DNA of 64,000 nt from Sipunculus nudus (taxonomy: Eukaryota > Annelida > Sipuncula > Golfingiida > Sipunculidae). Below are positions 35,641 to 48,719 of the stretch, piece after piece. Both the position numbers and the translations under genes were made by a program. The DNA lies in contig CM049313.1 of assembly GCA_026874595.1 (NCBI GenBank), positions 67,634,659 to 67,698,658 on the forward strand, written 5' to 3'. The notes beneath the pieces are model-generated. The model worked only from the letters and a program-made list of their open reading frames with translations, was not told where the DNA came from and ran no database searches. The stretch's first letter is position 1; the number at the start of each line of letters is the position of its first letter.

Positions 35641-36244
35641 TTAAATAAATCTTAATTGAAATATTTAAATACCTAATCGTATCTTTAAGGACCGAAGCAA
35701 ATCTTCCGAAATTACATTGTTAATAATCGATAATCGATAAAGGGAAGAGTCAAGATTTAGAAAAAGGAGAGGTCCAACCTAGGAGGACTAATGGTAAAGC
35801 TGAATGAAGTTCCCCTGGTCCGGAAAGGGTAAGGGCAGGCCGTTCAATTTGGTATGAAACCCTTAAAAAAGCTTGTGGCTGTTGAAAACGTGGGGTCCGG
35901 ACCCCAAGGAGCATCCTTTTTTGCAGAAAGTCCAACAAACAGAGAAGAGAAAAAATAAAGCGTCAGACATACTGAAAATTGGTGAAAAATCCGTCAATAT
36001 TGATTTGTGGTGGTAGTTTAGCCTCTCCGACATGAGAGTAACCACTGAGACGTCATATCAACGTGGGCCCTGTCAGCTTTATCCTACTGGACCGATCATG
36101 TTTTGCGGAGATCAGGAAACACTTACTAATTACCTCAGATTTTACAGGAGTCGTAAAAATTAAATTTGGGGTGTTTTGTACTTATAGGATGAAAAAAAAA
36201 CACAATTCCGCCATTGATTGTATATTGGGATTGCCTGAGACACA
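35641..36244. other. Loop of the long inverted repeat, no gene seen
   Basis: AATCGATAATCGATAA direct repeat near 35725; otherwise unique DNA with short frames of 60-66 codons on both strands that carry no motif. Confidence 0.5.
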
Positions 36245-36490
36245 TTTTGAAATATCCAATTAAAGAAAACCTGTGGTTACAGCGCCTCCGGACTGTCTGG
36301 TGACCCACCTAATCAAATCAGGAAAGGTCGTTAGTCTGACCTCAAAGGAAATATCAAGTAAAAGCCGTTTTGTCCTTATAGAGGGAGACATTTTGTCAAA
36401 TAACCCTTGACATTTGCAATTAGGTTACATGCCTTTGACTGTAACGTATGTTACCGCCAACACGAAACATACCTTTCGAAAACAAATCTA
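36245..36490. repeat. Long inverted repeat, right arm
   Basis: Reverse-complement partner of 35095-35340 at roughly 70-75% with a few indels. Together with the loop this gives a fold-back structure of about 1.4 kb. Confidence 0.85.
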
Positions 36491-36869
36491 CTAGAATATG
36501 AGGCAAGCCAAGTGTGCCTTTATTTTCAAATTATCTATCGATGAAGAAATAAATATTATAATTCTATTGTAAAACTGATGTTAATCTGAGGTCTAAAACA
36601 TGAAGAGTAAAAAAAGAACATTAACTGGAAAAGTAGCCCGAGAATACATATTTGCCTCCACCAGTGTGGTCCTTCACAGGCAATATATTATCACAGGATT
36701 GGTTTCTTGTGAAAATATGAGGGGTCAATGCAAAAGATTACCGACAAATGGCGCTCTTTAAGATATATATAAACTCTTCTGTTAATTATGGAAAAGCAAC
36801 TACAATGCTGCCTCTCTCGATCTTTTTCTGAAGATTTTATTGATAAGTCAGACTACCCAGCTGATATGA

Positions 36870-36985
36870 TTAGTGAACACGTGACCAAAACGAATGTCTG
36901 GCTATGGGAAAAAACTCATTAAATTTTATAATGAAAGGCGATAAAAAAGTTCCTTTCTAGACGTTTCTCAGATTTGCATTAAATC
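36870..36985 (+). repeat. Dispersed repeat family 3, diverged partial copy C
   Basis: ATGTCTGGCTATGGGAAAAA and TTTCTAGACGTTTCTCAGA match ATGTGTAGCTATGGGAAGAA and TTTCTAGTTTCTCAGAG in the extension of copy A (34608-34682). Only this piece is recognisable. Confidence 0.5.
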
Positions 36986-37318
36986 TTGTGACAGCATTCA
37001 GCTATTAAAGTTTTATTGTCAACTAAAATGTCTACAGTTTTCAAGCACCTTTTACTAGGGCTCTCTCACAGCGATAAAAACGAAGCAAAAGGAGAGAGCA
37101 CGGAAGCTAGGCTAATAATATCTTTACAAATTACCGCAAAATGCAACGAATCTAGATTGTTTGCTTTGGGCATGGCGAAGGAATAAGGGTGTCCTTCCGG
37201 TAAAATTTAATCCATATTTATATTCAAATTTGGTTGACGGAAAGAAGTTAGAAATGCTTTTATTTGTGTGTTTCTTTTTTAATTCAAGATAAATAGAGTA
37301 ATTCAAACTGAGTTAGGC

Positions 37319-37613
37319 AAAAGAAAGGTCTGGTTCTAAGGCACCATTTTTCGGAAATCAGTGCGCGCGGGCGAATTTATTTTTTACTTTTTATTATATG
37401 GTGTGATTAAATGTCACATTATCAGGTAAAATCATGGTAATAACAGAATCGTTTTGCTGAACAGGTAAAAGCTCCAAATAAGAAAGAAAATCTTATCAAA
37501 ATTGGATTATTTTATCTTCTTGAAAGATGAAATTTAAAATAAAAATTGTTGATGCGGGGGGGGGGGGGGTTAAAATTGACGCGCGCGGTGCCTTAGAACC
37601 TTACCTTTCTTTC
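37319..37613. mobile_element. 295-bp MITE with CGCG-rich subterminal DNA
   Basis: The left end AAAGAAAGGTCTGGTTCTAA followed by GGCACC (37320-37345) pairs with 37587-37612 with two mismatches in 26. Both sides then carry GCGCGCG. TTAGGC occurs directly outside each end (37313-37318 and 37614-37619), a candidate 6-bp target duplication. The interior is AT-rich with a run of G near 37556-37569 and no coding. It is a non-autonomous DNA element of unknown superfamily. Confidence 0.82.
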
Positions 37614-37619
37614 TTAGGC

Positions 37620-40242
37620 CATACAGATATTATTATTATAAAAGCCAATTTGGAGCAGCACAGTGTCACAGTATTCCTGGAGAAGAATTAAAAGTACGAT
37701 TCAAATATTGAAGCTTTACTTTGGGGAATACTGTAACACACCTATGACCTTTAATGTCTCACATTTAAAAAAAATAATAAAAAAATATATTTTAATTAAT
37801 TAACAAATATTGTACCTTGGTACCCTTTGCTGACAGTTATTCCTGAAGCCGTGAAGCAATGAAATAACCTCGTCAAACATTCTCATAATAAAAACATACA
37901 TGGAACCTGATCAAAGAGAAGGCCGTGATGTAACACCCCTTCCTTAACACGTTTGACTGATCTTTGCATGCGAGAAATTTTAGGTTGTTCTTTAACTAAC
38001 AAGGATTCTGAAGTTCTTAAGATGCCATTATTAATATGTCATATTGCAAAGTGCTCTTAATTTAGCTCTAAGCCATACATAACAGTTAGTTCCAGAAAAT
38101 ATCTTTTTATATGTTACATGTAACGATTAATGAGATATCTGAAAAAGTTATAATCCATTTATATATTTTGATCCAACGATAAATCATTAGGATCAAAGAC
38201 GAAATTTGTGAAAAAACTTTTAAGACAACAGGATGAAGATAGCAATTGGCAGGAGCAGAAGTTTGACATGCAATGATTTTGTTCTTGTTATTTGAGAACA
38301 AAAGTCAGTCGTGTTAAGAACGGGGTGGTTATGAAGGACAACTAAACGTTCTTATATTATATATAAGTGGCGTATCCAGGAATCGTTCGAAATATAAAAC
38401 TGAGAATTCTGCCAGCTTGCCTGAATTCTGTCTTTATGCTCAACACTAAATTTAGTCCATTTTCAATATCTCTATACCTTTAAGGATTCTTTGAGGTAAT
38501 TCGTGCAAAATAGGCACAGATTGGTAACATTAACAACAACCACGACAAACAGGAGCGGCCAATTGATAGAAAAATATTTTTATTGGCATTTTTTCACATT
38601 TGAACTTAAGCTGACACATAAAATAGTATTATATCAAATGGCTTTTGTCGAATTTAAAATATATTTGTTTGCAAACATATTTTTTTTCATAACTTTGGAT
38701 CATAAAGTAACTTAAAATCGATGTTTGCAATTGTTTCTTCCGCCATCCCGGATAAATGGCGGCCACATTAAAAAAAGGGTTAAATAATACTCAAAACCCG
38801 TCATTTTGGACAAGGGTAAGGCAAAAACAATTTATTTCCAATGGGAATAGCGATGTTGATTTGAATTTGTTTTTACTTTAACGTAATTTGGAAGCATATT
38901 CTAGTATTAACTGTTATTTAATGACTTGTCTACAGACTTGGGTAATTGGTCTTCCCCTTCAGTTGTCCAATAAATAAACCATTATTGTACAATATTATAT
39001 AATGTATTTACATATATAATTAGCCACTGGTCGAATCATGATAATCGTGGAGGTTATGATGCGTATAATATAATACTGCATTCATTGGTTATCTATGCCA
39101 AGATAAGGGTAGAGGTGCGGGTTTAAAGTCTGAAATCACCGACGACGTCATTCTCATCCAGCTTTACACTTTGTCTTCCTGGTCTTTCTGACTTGTTCAG
39201 TCTTGTTGCTTTTCTCATCTCCCTGAGGAACATACAACCCAAGCAGCCATATCGGGCACTAGAAGGTAATTCATTCTACGTTTGCCTTCTTCCCAAGGTG
39301 TCAAGGTGCCGCGTTTTAATTGGTCTTACCCTACAGTAAACTACTGAATATATAAACAGCTAATTAGCATATGTGAAGAGCGATGGGTCAAATAATGATC
39401 ATTATGTTTTTTCCAAAATAAACGTTCAGCTTAATCATCCAAGAGTCTTGATGTTAAAAAACTCATTTTGCATGACAAAAGTAATAGCAACATAGTACTA
39501 CTGTAAAAATCTTTGCACCAGTTCAAGGAAATATTTAATCTTTGCTCCAATGTTTTACCATAAGTTATAACGTTTATGAGGTTTAGAGGTTATCAAACAC
39601 ATATCTGGTGATGTCTTGCTGAAAGAGAATGCGTATTTTATATTTTTCAGGTTTAAGTATGTGTGAAGAATGTATATGTCATTGGTCATGTACGTATATG
39701 CCTTCGGTCATTTCGATTCTTCTAAGGGCAACCGATAATCAAACCAAATATAAACAGCATTGATTATTGATTCTTGTTAAAGCTATGGATTATCATTTGA
39801 TATATATCTGGGCTATATAACACCCAGTACTTATATATACCCATGTTGATGAATCATAAAAGTCTTAAAAGGCACATAATGTAAAATATAATTTGCCGAT
39901 AAAACATTTTTAGTTATTTTTTTTTCTTACCCTGATGTTTCTGTTCTATTTCAAATGCTGATCTTAATGACTGATATTGAATGTACCATAGAGTATGAAT
40001 TTTATGGATCCTTAGTTTATCAGCGGAAACTGATATATTTCGGATAAATGGTCAAGTGCATGTCTATGCTGTCTAAGTTTACAGAGTTCTATTAATCATT
40101 AAGTGTACTTCTCTATTCATAAGTAATATTTACACATAAAATGATATGTGAAATATTATTTGATCACAAGGGACTAGACACCTATTATTGAACTTTGCAA
40201 AATGGAGGGACAGTAAATAATAAATGCAAGCGGCCTTGGGTG

Positions 40243-40244
<2 letters not shown>
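37620..40244. other. Spacer, no gene seen
   Basis: About 2.6 kb of AT-rich DNA. A patch near 38740-38765 (GCCATCCCGGATAAATGGCGGCC) is a small imperfect palindrome. No coding or paired repeat was recognised. Confidence 0.45.

Positions 40245-40290
<46 letters not shown>
40245..40290. repeat. (GA)n microsatellite
   Basis: About 22 GA units with one interruption. The minus frame across it reads Leu-Ser repeats and is not a gene. Confidence 0.96.
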
Positions 40291-40292
<2 letters not shown>

Positions 40293-41187
40293 CGGGCCAT
40301 TATATAACTGCCTCTTTTAGACTTGATCATGTTATGACATACATGTAACGAATGGCCTTTTATATGACGAAAAATTATGCACTCACGTATACAGAATGTT
40401 GAAATCCAAGTTTGACATTTGGGATATACATTAAATGCCCTTGTTATAATGTGTACAGCAAACTGTAAACTGAAAGTTTATATTTCTGTAACATGTGACG
40501 TCGGAATATGTATAATATCAGGGCATATGTTCTGGCCTGTCAAAATTAATAGACTATATATAATAGAAACAGTAGTATTCCTTTATTCTTAAACACTGGT
40601 AACCATATATTTCTATATTTCTACAGAAATCGTTAATTAGATTTAATTAACCACTTACCACCCTTGTCAAAGACGATAACGTAGACACTGTCCATTTTTT
40701 ATGGTAATTTGTACGCTACAAAAATGACTCATATGCAGCACCCGTTACTGCATGGAGTTCTATTACTGTCCTTGCTTAGATGATTCAGATCGTTATCATT
40801 CTTTGACCACTTTGGCTTTTTACTTGGATACGGAATAAGCATTTACGTTTATTTTGCTTATTTTATTACAAATTAAGTCCTGTAAATAGGCCCAATGGCA
40901 ATCATGCTCACATCAATACAATCGGAAATAATATCATATTTATTCGCTTTCAGCCAAACATCACACGGACAGGAGTTGGCATTCTCTGTTTCATATTTAT
41001 ATCAATTTATGCTGTTATGCATGAATTAAAATATTTCCTTAAATTGGTGCATCAAGACATAAAACACTGGATACCTAGAATACGGAAAGTCGGCAAGCGA
41101 CTACGTGTATCCACCGAAACCATAGTGGGACAGGTGAAGTGAGGCATGGATTGAGTGACAATGTGTATACAATTGTATAATTTTATG
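40291..41187. other. Spacer, no gene seen
   Basis: No motif or second copy recognised. Confidence 0.45.
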
Positions 41188-41880
41188 CAGATAAGTCAAA
41201 CCACTGCCGAGATATGAGTGATTTTATCCAACGGCAGACAAACAGACGGACGCTGTGCAACAATGATTACAGGCGCCATCAGTTTTGCATATGATAAAAA
41301 GCTATGTGAGATCTATACACATGCAACATTTCAGGAGGATATGTCAAACCATTCCTGAGATATAAGCCTGGATGTCAGGAGCCTGAACGTGAAACTAGGT
41401 GGGGCCACCTGCCACAAAATCGAGAAAGCTATCCAAGATGTTTATACATGCAAAATTTTAGGCAGATAAGTCAAACCTCTGCCGAGATATGAGTGACTTT
41501 TATCCCATGACAGACAAACAGACGGAAGCTGTGCAAAAAAGATTGCAGGGGGCGCCATTAGTTTTGTGTATGATAAAGAGCTATGTGAGATCTACACACA
41601 TGCACAATTTCAGGAGGATACGTCAAACCAATCCTGAGATAAGCCTGGATGTCTGAGGCCTGAACGGGAATGAAGGTGGCGCCACCTGTCATAAAATCAA
41701 AAGAGCTATCCAAGATAAATACACATGTAAAATTTCAGGTGGATAAGTCAACATTTTTTAAGTATTTTATAAAGCTATCCAAGGGCTACATTTGTGCAAT
41801 TTTTCCCCTGATTTGTCAAACGGTTCCCGAGATAATTGGGTTTATGTGTGGAAACAGACGCACAAATGGACGCTGGGCAG
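41188..41880 (+). repeat. Tandem repeat, period about 275 bp
   Basis: GCAGATAAGTCAAACC(A/T)CTGC starts at 41188 and 41462 and a shorter third copy at 41739. Each unit holds CAGACAAACAGACGGA, GGCGCCAT(C/T)AGTTTTG, AGCTATGTGAGATCTA and AGCTATCCAAGAT. Within each unit a half-repeat (GGATA(A/T/C)GTCAAACC, then TGAGATA) occurs, so the period likely grew from a shorter unit of about 140 bp. The 76-codon frame inside is not conserved between copies. Confidence 0.88.
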
Positions 41881-42904
41881 AGATGAAAGGTCAGAAATGA
41901 GGGCGTAGTAGTTCACATGTGACTTGATCATAATTATGAATATTTTTAAAATTCTGCCCAGTGGTTACGGAGGAGTTCTCCAGAAACCTATGCGGCGGCG
42001 GCGTGCAACTGAAAACATAGTATCCGGAAAACTGTTTTGGCGGATAAAATTAGGACTATGAAGACTGAAGAAGCTATAGTTAACCGGGTGCGATATTCCA
42101 AATATATGGAGCAATAGTATCCGATATGCTCCCTTCAAAGTCTGTGTTTCCCCCAAATTGTCCACAGTTTTGGAGGTTGATATCCCCAAACCCACCCACT
42201 CACCCGCGCAAGTGTAATTCATTTCACCTGGTATAGTTTTCATTGCCAAAAGGCATTATGTTTTATGTTTCCAGTAAATGTTAATTCTTAACCAGGTTTA
42301 AACATATAATTTTTCATGCTAAACACAGAAATGGAACCAAAGTATATAATTCTAAGCATTCATATATTTCAATTCCAATATATAAATATTATTCTCTTAA
42401 AATCAGGGGGGGGGGTGATTACATTTACCATCCTCTCTTGCTAAATAGTTAGGGGGGGGGTGTATACTACCCTGCGGAAAGCACTCCTGAAGAAAACACA
42501 TTGATCCAGATATTCTTGTGCAGTGCAAATCAGTATCCAACATCCCGTCCTTGTCATGAATCTGGAGGAAGTGGTAGGTATACGTCTGGAGCACCACTTG
42601 CATGTATATAATCTCCATGAGCCCCCGCAGTGTGCATGCAAGATGAATCTTTCAACAGAAACAGCCCTGCTTATAACAGACATTTTCAAATTATGTATGC
42701 TGGTTCGTTGAATGCGCTATTGCTGCAGCATCTGTAGCTGTCAGCACCAGTCACTTGCTTTAACATCATTTTGTGTACATGGAAAAGCGTTAGCTTGTGT
42801 ATAATCCTACTCAAGAAATCAGAACAAGGCTGTATTAGTAAAGGATGAGCTGTCTAAGCTGGTTTTACTATACTATAGAGGACCTCAGGGATATTTCCTT
42901 GTGA

Positions 42905-42908
<4 letters not shown>
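41881..42908. other. Spacer with two G runs, no gene seen
   Basis: G runs at 42405-42415 and 42451-42460 lie 45 bases apart. Overlapping frames on both strands (42403-42711) are not supported. Confidence 0.45.

Positions 42909-42950
<42 letters not shown>
42909..42950. repeat. (AT)n microsatellite, first of two
   Basis: About 20 TA units. Confidence 0.96.
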
Positions 42951-42961
<11 letters not shown>

Positions 42962-43033
42962 GAAGTGTTTGATATTATGTGTTTGAAACGTTTAGTCTAA
43001 CATTCTATGACCTTTTAACATTATAAAATCAAC

Positions 43034-43037
<4 letters not shown>

Positions 43038-43092
<55 letters not shown>
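43038..43092. repeat. (AT)n microsatellite, second of two
   Basis: About 27 AT units, separated from the first by 87 bases. Confidence 0.96.
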
Positions 43093-43095
<3 letters not shown>

Positions 43096-44538
43096 ATTCT
43101 AGAACACGTTAAATAAATGCTTCAGGGGTTTATTCAAGTCAAGGAATCTCTGGAGCAAACAGAACATTATTGTTCTCAATAGAGGTTAACTAGGTCTGGC
43201 GCGGCAGTGTAACAAGCAATTCATCTCAATACGGCCATTTGGATTCCGTTCACTTGCGTTTCATTAGAGTTTCTATAAACCTAAAAAATCCTAAACGAGC
43301 ACATTCTTCAGACCTGGAGTTCCTTAGTATGTGTTCGAGTATATCTGTCCAGGGACTGAGTAACTTTTTTTCATATTTCACTTATATGTTTTCATTAAAT
43401 AAATGCAGGTCCGATTCCGCTTTAAAGGAGCACAACGGTTTAGATCGTTGGGGGCTCGATGCTAAGAACCCCAAGGATACCTCCTCATACCAAGGGGTAA
43501 ATCTAACTTCTTTATCTAAGCAATAGGAGTGGACCATTAATCCGATTATAGCACTGAAATAGATATTTATAAATAATACTGTTTGACATAAGTATGCTGT
43601 AAAAATTAAGTTCGCGCAGAATATTCAAGGTAATTCTCAAGCCTTTACTCAAAAGTTAAGTCCTTATAGGTATTAATTGCCTGTTCTAAGCTTTTACCTT
43701 GAAAAAAATATTTCCTTGAAATCTTAATTTAGCAGCTTATTTGTTTTTCCATGCAGAAAATGGAGAGGTCAAACACCGATTTTGAGACATTCTTTACCGT
43801 AAATCATATTTGTTTTTTTAGCATAAAAATGAGGTTAAGCTAGTACTGTTCGTGGTCGCTTCGAAAGAGTATAATCTTCATATTTCTCCAAATTCTTGAA
43901 GCTGCCTGAATATGCTTCTTGAAATATTATTCGATACACATCTTTATGAATTATGATAATTGATTATACCTTTGTATTATCATTGAAATGCCTTGTCATA
44001 CTACAGTTATAACTTGTGGCTTGAAGACCGTTATTAGTTTCGTTGACCTTAGGTTTGTATTTTGTTCACGTCAATTGTGCAGTCGCTGTCAATTTTTGGT
44101 GTAGTAAGTACCACTGAATGTGACATTAATGAGGTTTCCTCTACTCATTATACAAAGACAAATATAAATAAATATTTTATAACACAGAGTTCGAAGATTA
44201 ATGGGTTGGTTTTCTATGGAGGTACTTTAAAAGGAGAATTATCACTTGAAGATTCCTTAATTGTTTTATACCTATGATTTATATAAGCAATGTAACTTTA
44301 TTTATCTCTCAAGTGTAATGGAGAACCTTGATCTAGACGAATGGAATTTGTTAAATGTTAATAAATAATTACAGAAAGAGGGTTATTAATATTAACACAA
44401 TATTTATAGTGAAAGAACTAGATTAGTTTGCTAAAGTATATCACAAGGTACGCAAATTGTATTAGTTTAAAAAAGTAAAACTAGTAAAGGTTAAGGCTGG
44501 TTCTTTCATTATTTCAGTTGTCATACCTTAATTAGTTT
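43093..44538. other. Spacer, no gene seen
   Basis: The longest frame (43239-43526, 95 codons, plus strand) has no recognisable domain. Otherwise AT-rich DNA. Confidence 0.45.
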
Positions 44539-44589
44539 TAGCTAAACTGACTGAAAGTCATCTGCGCTATAGCGATCACTTTGAGGCCA

Positions 44590-45300
44590 CCCGTTAACGG
44601 GGCACATATCGAAACAGTTTGACCTGGAATCATCTAACTTATTATCTACAGAGGTAATAAAAAAAAGAAAACTCGCTGGGCACCTGAAATTAGGTCACTG
44701 CGACCTATATTCGCTGAGTTAGTATAATCAAATTTGATAGAAAACTGCAGTATCCGAATAAATAATGCATCAATTGGCATGATTCTTTCCATGAATACAG
44801 ATCATGGACAGTTTCATTCGTTCCTGAAAACTGGTGAGGCCACCTTTATTTTTTATTTTGTCTTTGGCCTAGAGTTTTCTAATTTGACATTCAGGAGATT
44901 TAAGATCAATATCCTCGTAAAAATCATGAATTAAGTCAACATGACCTTTATTCTTAAAACTATACGAAACAAACATGATTAGAGCAACCTGAAAGTTAGA
45001 TGGGCTCATACTGTATCCGTTAGGCCTAGAATCTTCTAACGCAACATCCATTGAGAACTGGGCACATTTTCTCGGAAATCTGTAACTATGTCATAAAGAC
45101 CAATATTTTGTGAGCAACTGGCCGAAAAGCTTGATTTGTGAGCACCCAGAAAGTCAGATAGGGCACAAATCATAACTGTTGGATCTAGAAATGTTTGTGT
45201 CTAATGTAAAGAGAGGTCACTGCAATATCTCATTAACCTTGGACTTCCTCAATAAGGTCACTGTGACCTATAAGTGTAGACGGGGATGTATTTGGAATTT
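44590..45300 (+). repeat. Diverged tandem units of the structured family
   Basis: Motifs such as GGGCACA(T/A)AT(C)G, CTAGAAT(C)TT, GGTCACTG(C/T)GACCTAT and CTGGTGAGGCCACCTTTATTT recur and correspond to those at 52300-53990, but spacing here is irregular. Confidence 0.65.
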
Positions 45301-45430
45301 GATGCCCAAATTGCGAAAATGACTGATTTAGCTTAATAGGTAATGAATTAATGAAAAAAAGTTAGGTGACAAATTTTCGGACCTCTGACATTGAAAATCC
45401 AAGATGGCCACCATCAGCCAATGGAATATT
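45285..45430. repeat. Subterminal inverted repeat, left arm
   Basis: Reads GATGCCCAAATTG, GTTAGGTGACAAATTTT, AAAATCCAAGATGGCC and ACCATC. All recur reverse-complemented at 50130-50285. Confidence 0.8.
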
Positions 45431-47999
45431 GAGTATTGCGGATATATATAGTATAGCGTACTTGCTCGTGTAACAGAATAACGTTCCCTTAGGAATCGAA
45501 TAGGATAGTGCTTGCTTTCACTTAATTTGCATTTAAGCTAACGAATGAAAGCAGGTAGTACTATTTTTATAAGCCCTCTGACCAAAAAATTCCAAGATGG
45601 CCCCCTGCAATCTTAACATAGCATAACATAACATAGGGAAAATGCTATTATTCTGTATCTGTTGCATAAAACTGAATGATATTTGATTGATTTATACGTT
45701 TTTTTATACGTGTTCTGTCAAATGCAACTGACCAGGAGTTCACTGAAGGTTACGGAGGATAGTAAGCCCAAGGTTAAGGGTATAAACTAAACTTTAACGG
45801 CAAAAAAAAAAAATATCTTGGGCACTACACTGTCATATATCGATCGGTGAACGAACGTATTTCCAAATACCGGTAGTATCATACTTATATAATTAAATAG
45901 ACCTTATGAAACGGATGCTTGTGATATTTTTTTATATTGCTAACTCTTTCATAAGAAGTGCCAGGTGCCTACCGTATTACTTCGAGGTCAATATTTAGAA
46001 TAAATGTATGTGGTAATATTGAAGATTCAAGGATTTAAAAAGCCTTCTTGGTGATCTTTATACATAAATTTTCATGGCATATTAATATATTAACCAAGAA
46101 CAGGTGAGAGGCATTGGTAGAAGCCGTTGTCTGAATATTTTTTTTCTAATTTACATAAATATGAGATGAAACAGTTTAGATTTCTTTCTATTTGATACAG
46201 GTCATAAATAAGGTACTTCTACAAGCTAAAAACAATCAAATTATGCCCCGAGAAAAAAATAACTATAGCAAACTATAACTACCGGTTTCCTCTACCCCTG
46301 CAGACTGCCGGAGCCATGGAGAGTACCTCGATTAGTTATAATAACTAATTGTACAATCCATGTTAAATAAATAAGTTTATATCAAAAATGCTCAGCACAA
46401 AGGAGGCACATCTGCACATGTTAAAAATCATATGAGTATGGTTCCTAAAACATAGTGTGCACATGTTCCCTGGGATCACAGGCATTTGCGGAACTAGAGG
46501 GCGCTACAAGGGGCACGTACACTCCCTTCCCCTTTAGCTTTCCATGTTTTTGTTTGCCTATACCTCCTCCGTCCCTTTAAGCCAATTAGTATTGCAGCTA
46601 TAAATGTCATTTATAAGAGATTTACTTCTTTTTAAAAATTTACCGTTAATCCTATAGGTCCTCACACCCCAGTACTTTTTCAGAGTGCTATTGCATGCGT
46701 TTACATATATTATCTACATTTGTAAAACAACCACCAATGCAAAGACAATGGAACAGTTATATTTTATTTTTGTGCGGGTATTTTGTTATAGCGATCAAGT
46801 TATTGGGTATATTCTTTCTAACGACCCGAACCCCACTGGTAAAAAACTGCAGGAGATCCTATCCGTTAAAATCATTATTTGATTCTATTCTGTGCAAATA
46901 AATAGCTCATAACTTTTATTTTTGGCATACATTACTTGGTTTTGGTCTTGCGGTTGGGTATTTGTCTGAAATTCTGCACATGAACTCATGTCATTGAATT
47001 TCTTGTAATTAAATTGAATAAATGATGTATGCATAAAAAGGGCCATGCACCTCTGGGTGTAAAGGGCAACACCACGAATGATATTATTAGGGAATCACTG
47101 TCGAGTCTGCATCAACTAGGAGATGCAAATGCCCAGGGAAAAGTATCCCATCAGTTTTTTTCCAGGATACGCTTAGAACATGCTCCAATGACAATAAATG
47201 TTCCAGTGCATTTGGTTATATCAGGAGAGCTGTTTCAAATATACTTACGAAGTAACCTGTATCAATGAAGTACTCTGTGTAATATAGTCTGTTGGTGGTA
47301 ACAAGTGGGATGCGAGCTAAACTGCTTGAATTTAGGATACATTATAGAATCTCTGTTGACGATCCCTCAGTAACTTGCAAACGCTACACTTAAAAAAACT
47401 TAGTCCTACATAACTCTGTTTGAGATATATGCTGGTAATATTTAAGTCACACAGGCCCTTGAGGCTTCAGTATCCCCGGACCTCCCGATATTACGAATGC
47501 CATAAGTTCCATGTAAGAGGTATGTAAAGAAGATTATGATCAGAATGTTTCCAAATCAAGGAGATAACCTTCACCAGAGATCTTTCATTGTTTCTTGAAT
47601 TCAGGAAATGTGGCCCACATTGCCCTTTCTAACACTAAATCTCTTACACAATCTTCGTAGGTGCATGGTCGATGGTTTCATTAAATGATTTATATAAAAA
47701 AGACTCTTGCAGAAACTCTAACTTCTAAGTGGCTGAATAAATTAAATCTGGTCAATTAATTCAGATATTTCCTCTGTTTATCTCCCAGGTATGGGATATA
47801 TTATACATGTTTAATTCAACCATGTTCCAAATAAATCCATGTTGACTTAACCTACATACATATATATTGTAATTTGAAACAGTTATCCTCATGTATTATT
47901 ATATAATGCAGTGCATGTCTTTGCATTATTCGAATACGTTCTAAGCGTGTCCTATAAACAGCTGCTGTGGTACTTCGCACGCGCATCTTCCGGTTTGAT
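45431..47999. other. Interior of the large element, no gene seen
   Basis: A second CCAAGATGGCC motif occurs at 45591. The 79-codon frame at 47029-47268 and the 65-68-codon frames at 46685-46901 show no domain. Confidence 0.45.
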
Positions 48000-48245
48000 G
48001 GTAGTGGTATTTATACGCTCTGAACACAGCGCGTGACCTTCCACTCACACGCTGTGAGAAATAGCAGGATTCTTCAGGTTTGGTAAGGTGCCAAACACCC
48101 GGTCAGTTTGCGCTGGATAAACTAAAATCTGATTGGCTCTGCGTTTAAAAGAATCTGAAGAACATGGAGATAAAATCTGATTGGCCCAGCGTGTATACAA
48201 ACATGGCTGCGCCCGTGGCAAGCTCGTGAAGCACTACAAGAGAAG
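48000..48245. other. GC-richer patch with repeated AAAATCTGATTGGC
   Basis: AAAATCTGATTGGC occurs at 48124 and 48171, and GCGCGTGAC / CACACGCTGTG form partial palindromes near 48029-48057. It might be a promoter-like patch or the edge of another repeat. Undecided. Confidence 0.35.
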
Positions 48246-48711
48246 TAATATGCAAAGAGTGGGGTATTACTGACCTCAGACCACACCAAGTCAGTATAGA
48301 GACTGTGTTGAAAGTTGACGATTGCATCGTGTATATTCCAACGGCGTTGGAAAAAGTCTGTGCTAGGGGTTCTTCAAGATATTTCCGTAAGCCAAATGCC
48401 ATTTATATGTGTACACTTATCATTCAGGGACCACACCAGTAGGACTCTGTACACGTACAGATGTGTCGTCCGCTTTTTTGGACGCCCTTCTTCGCAGGTT
48501 TGCTGTTGAGATTTTGGCCAGGCTTTTTCATTTTTTGTGACAATTACAATATCAACTGATCTGTTCCGCCCATATTCATGTAAACTTGAAGGATATTCAG
48601 ACAAAAGTTTTTACCTGAGTTCTCGAAATGTAGCTGGCGTCTGGAATAGTTAACATGCCATAGATTGTTCCTGTATCAGGATCAACCTTGCTTTCTTAAT
48701 CTTTTTTAATA

Positions 48712-48719
48712 ACCACACG
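48712..48719. repeat. Left target-site duplication of the hAT element
   Basis: ACCACACG, against ACCACAGG on the right: seven of eight bases agree. Confidence 0.8.

Noticed and set aside
42405-42460. Paired G runs as a G-quadruplex regulatory site
   Set aside because: Two separate runs 45 bases apart with no gene nearby; left as homopolymers.
43239-43526. 95-codon plus-strand frame as an exon
   Set aside because: No recognisable motif and no partner exon nearby.
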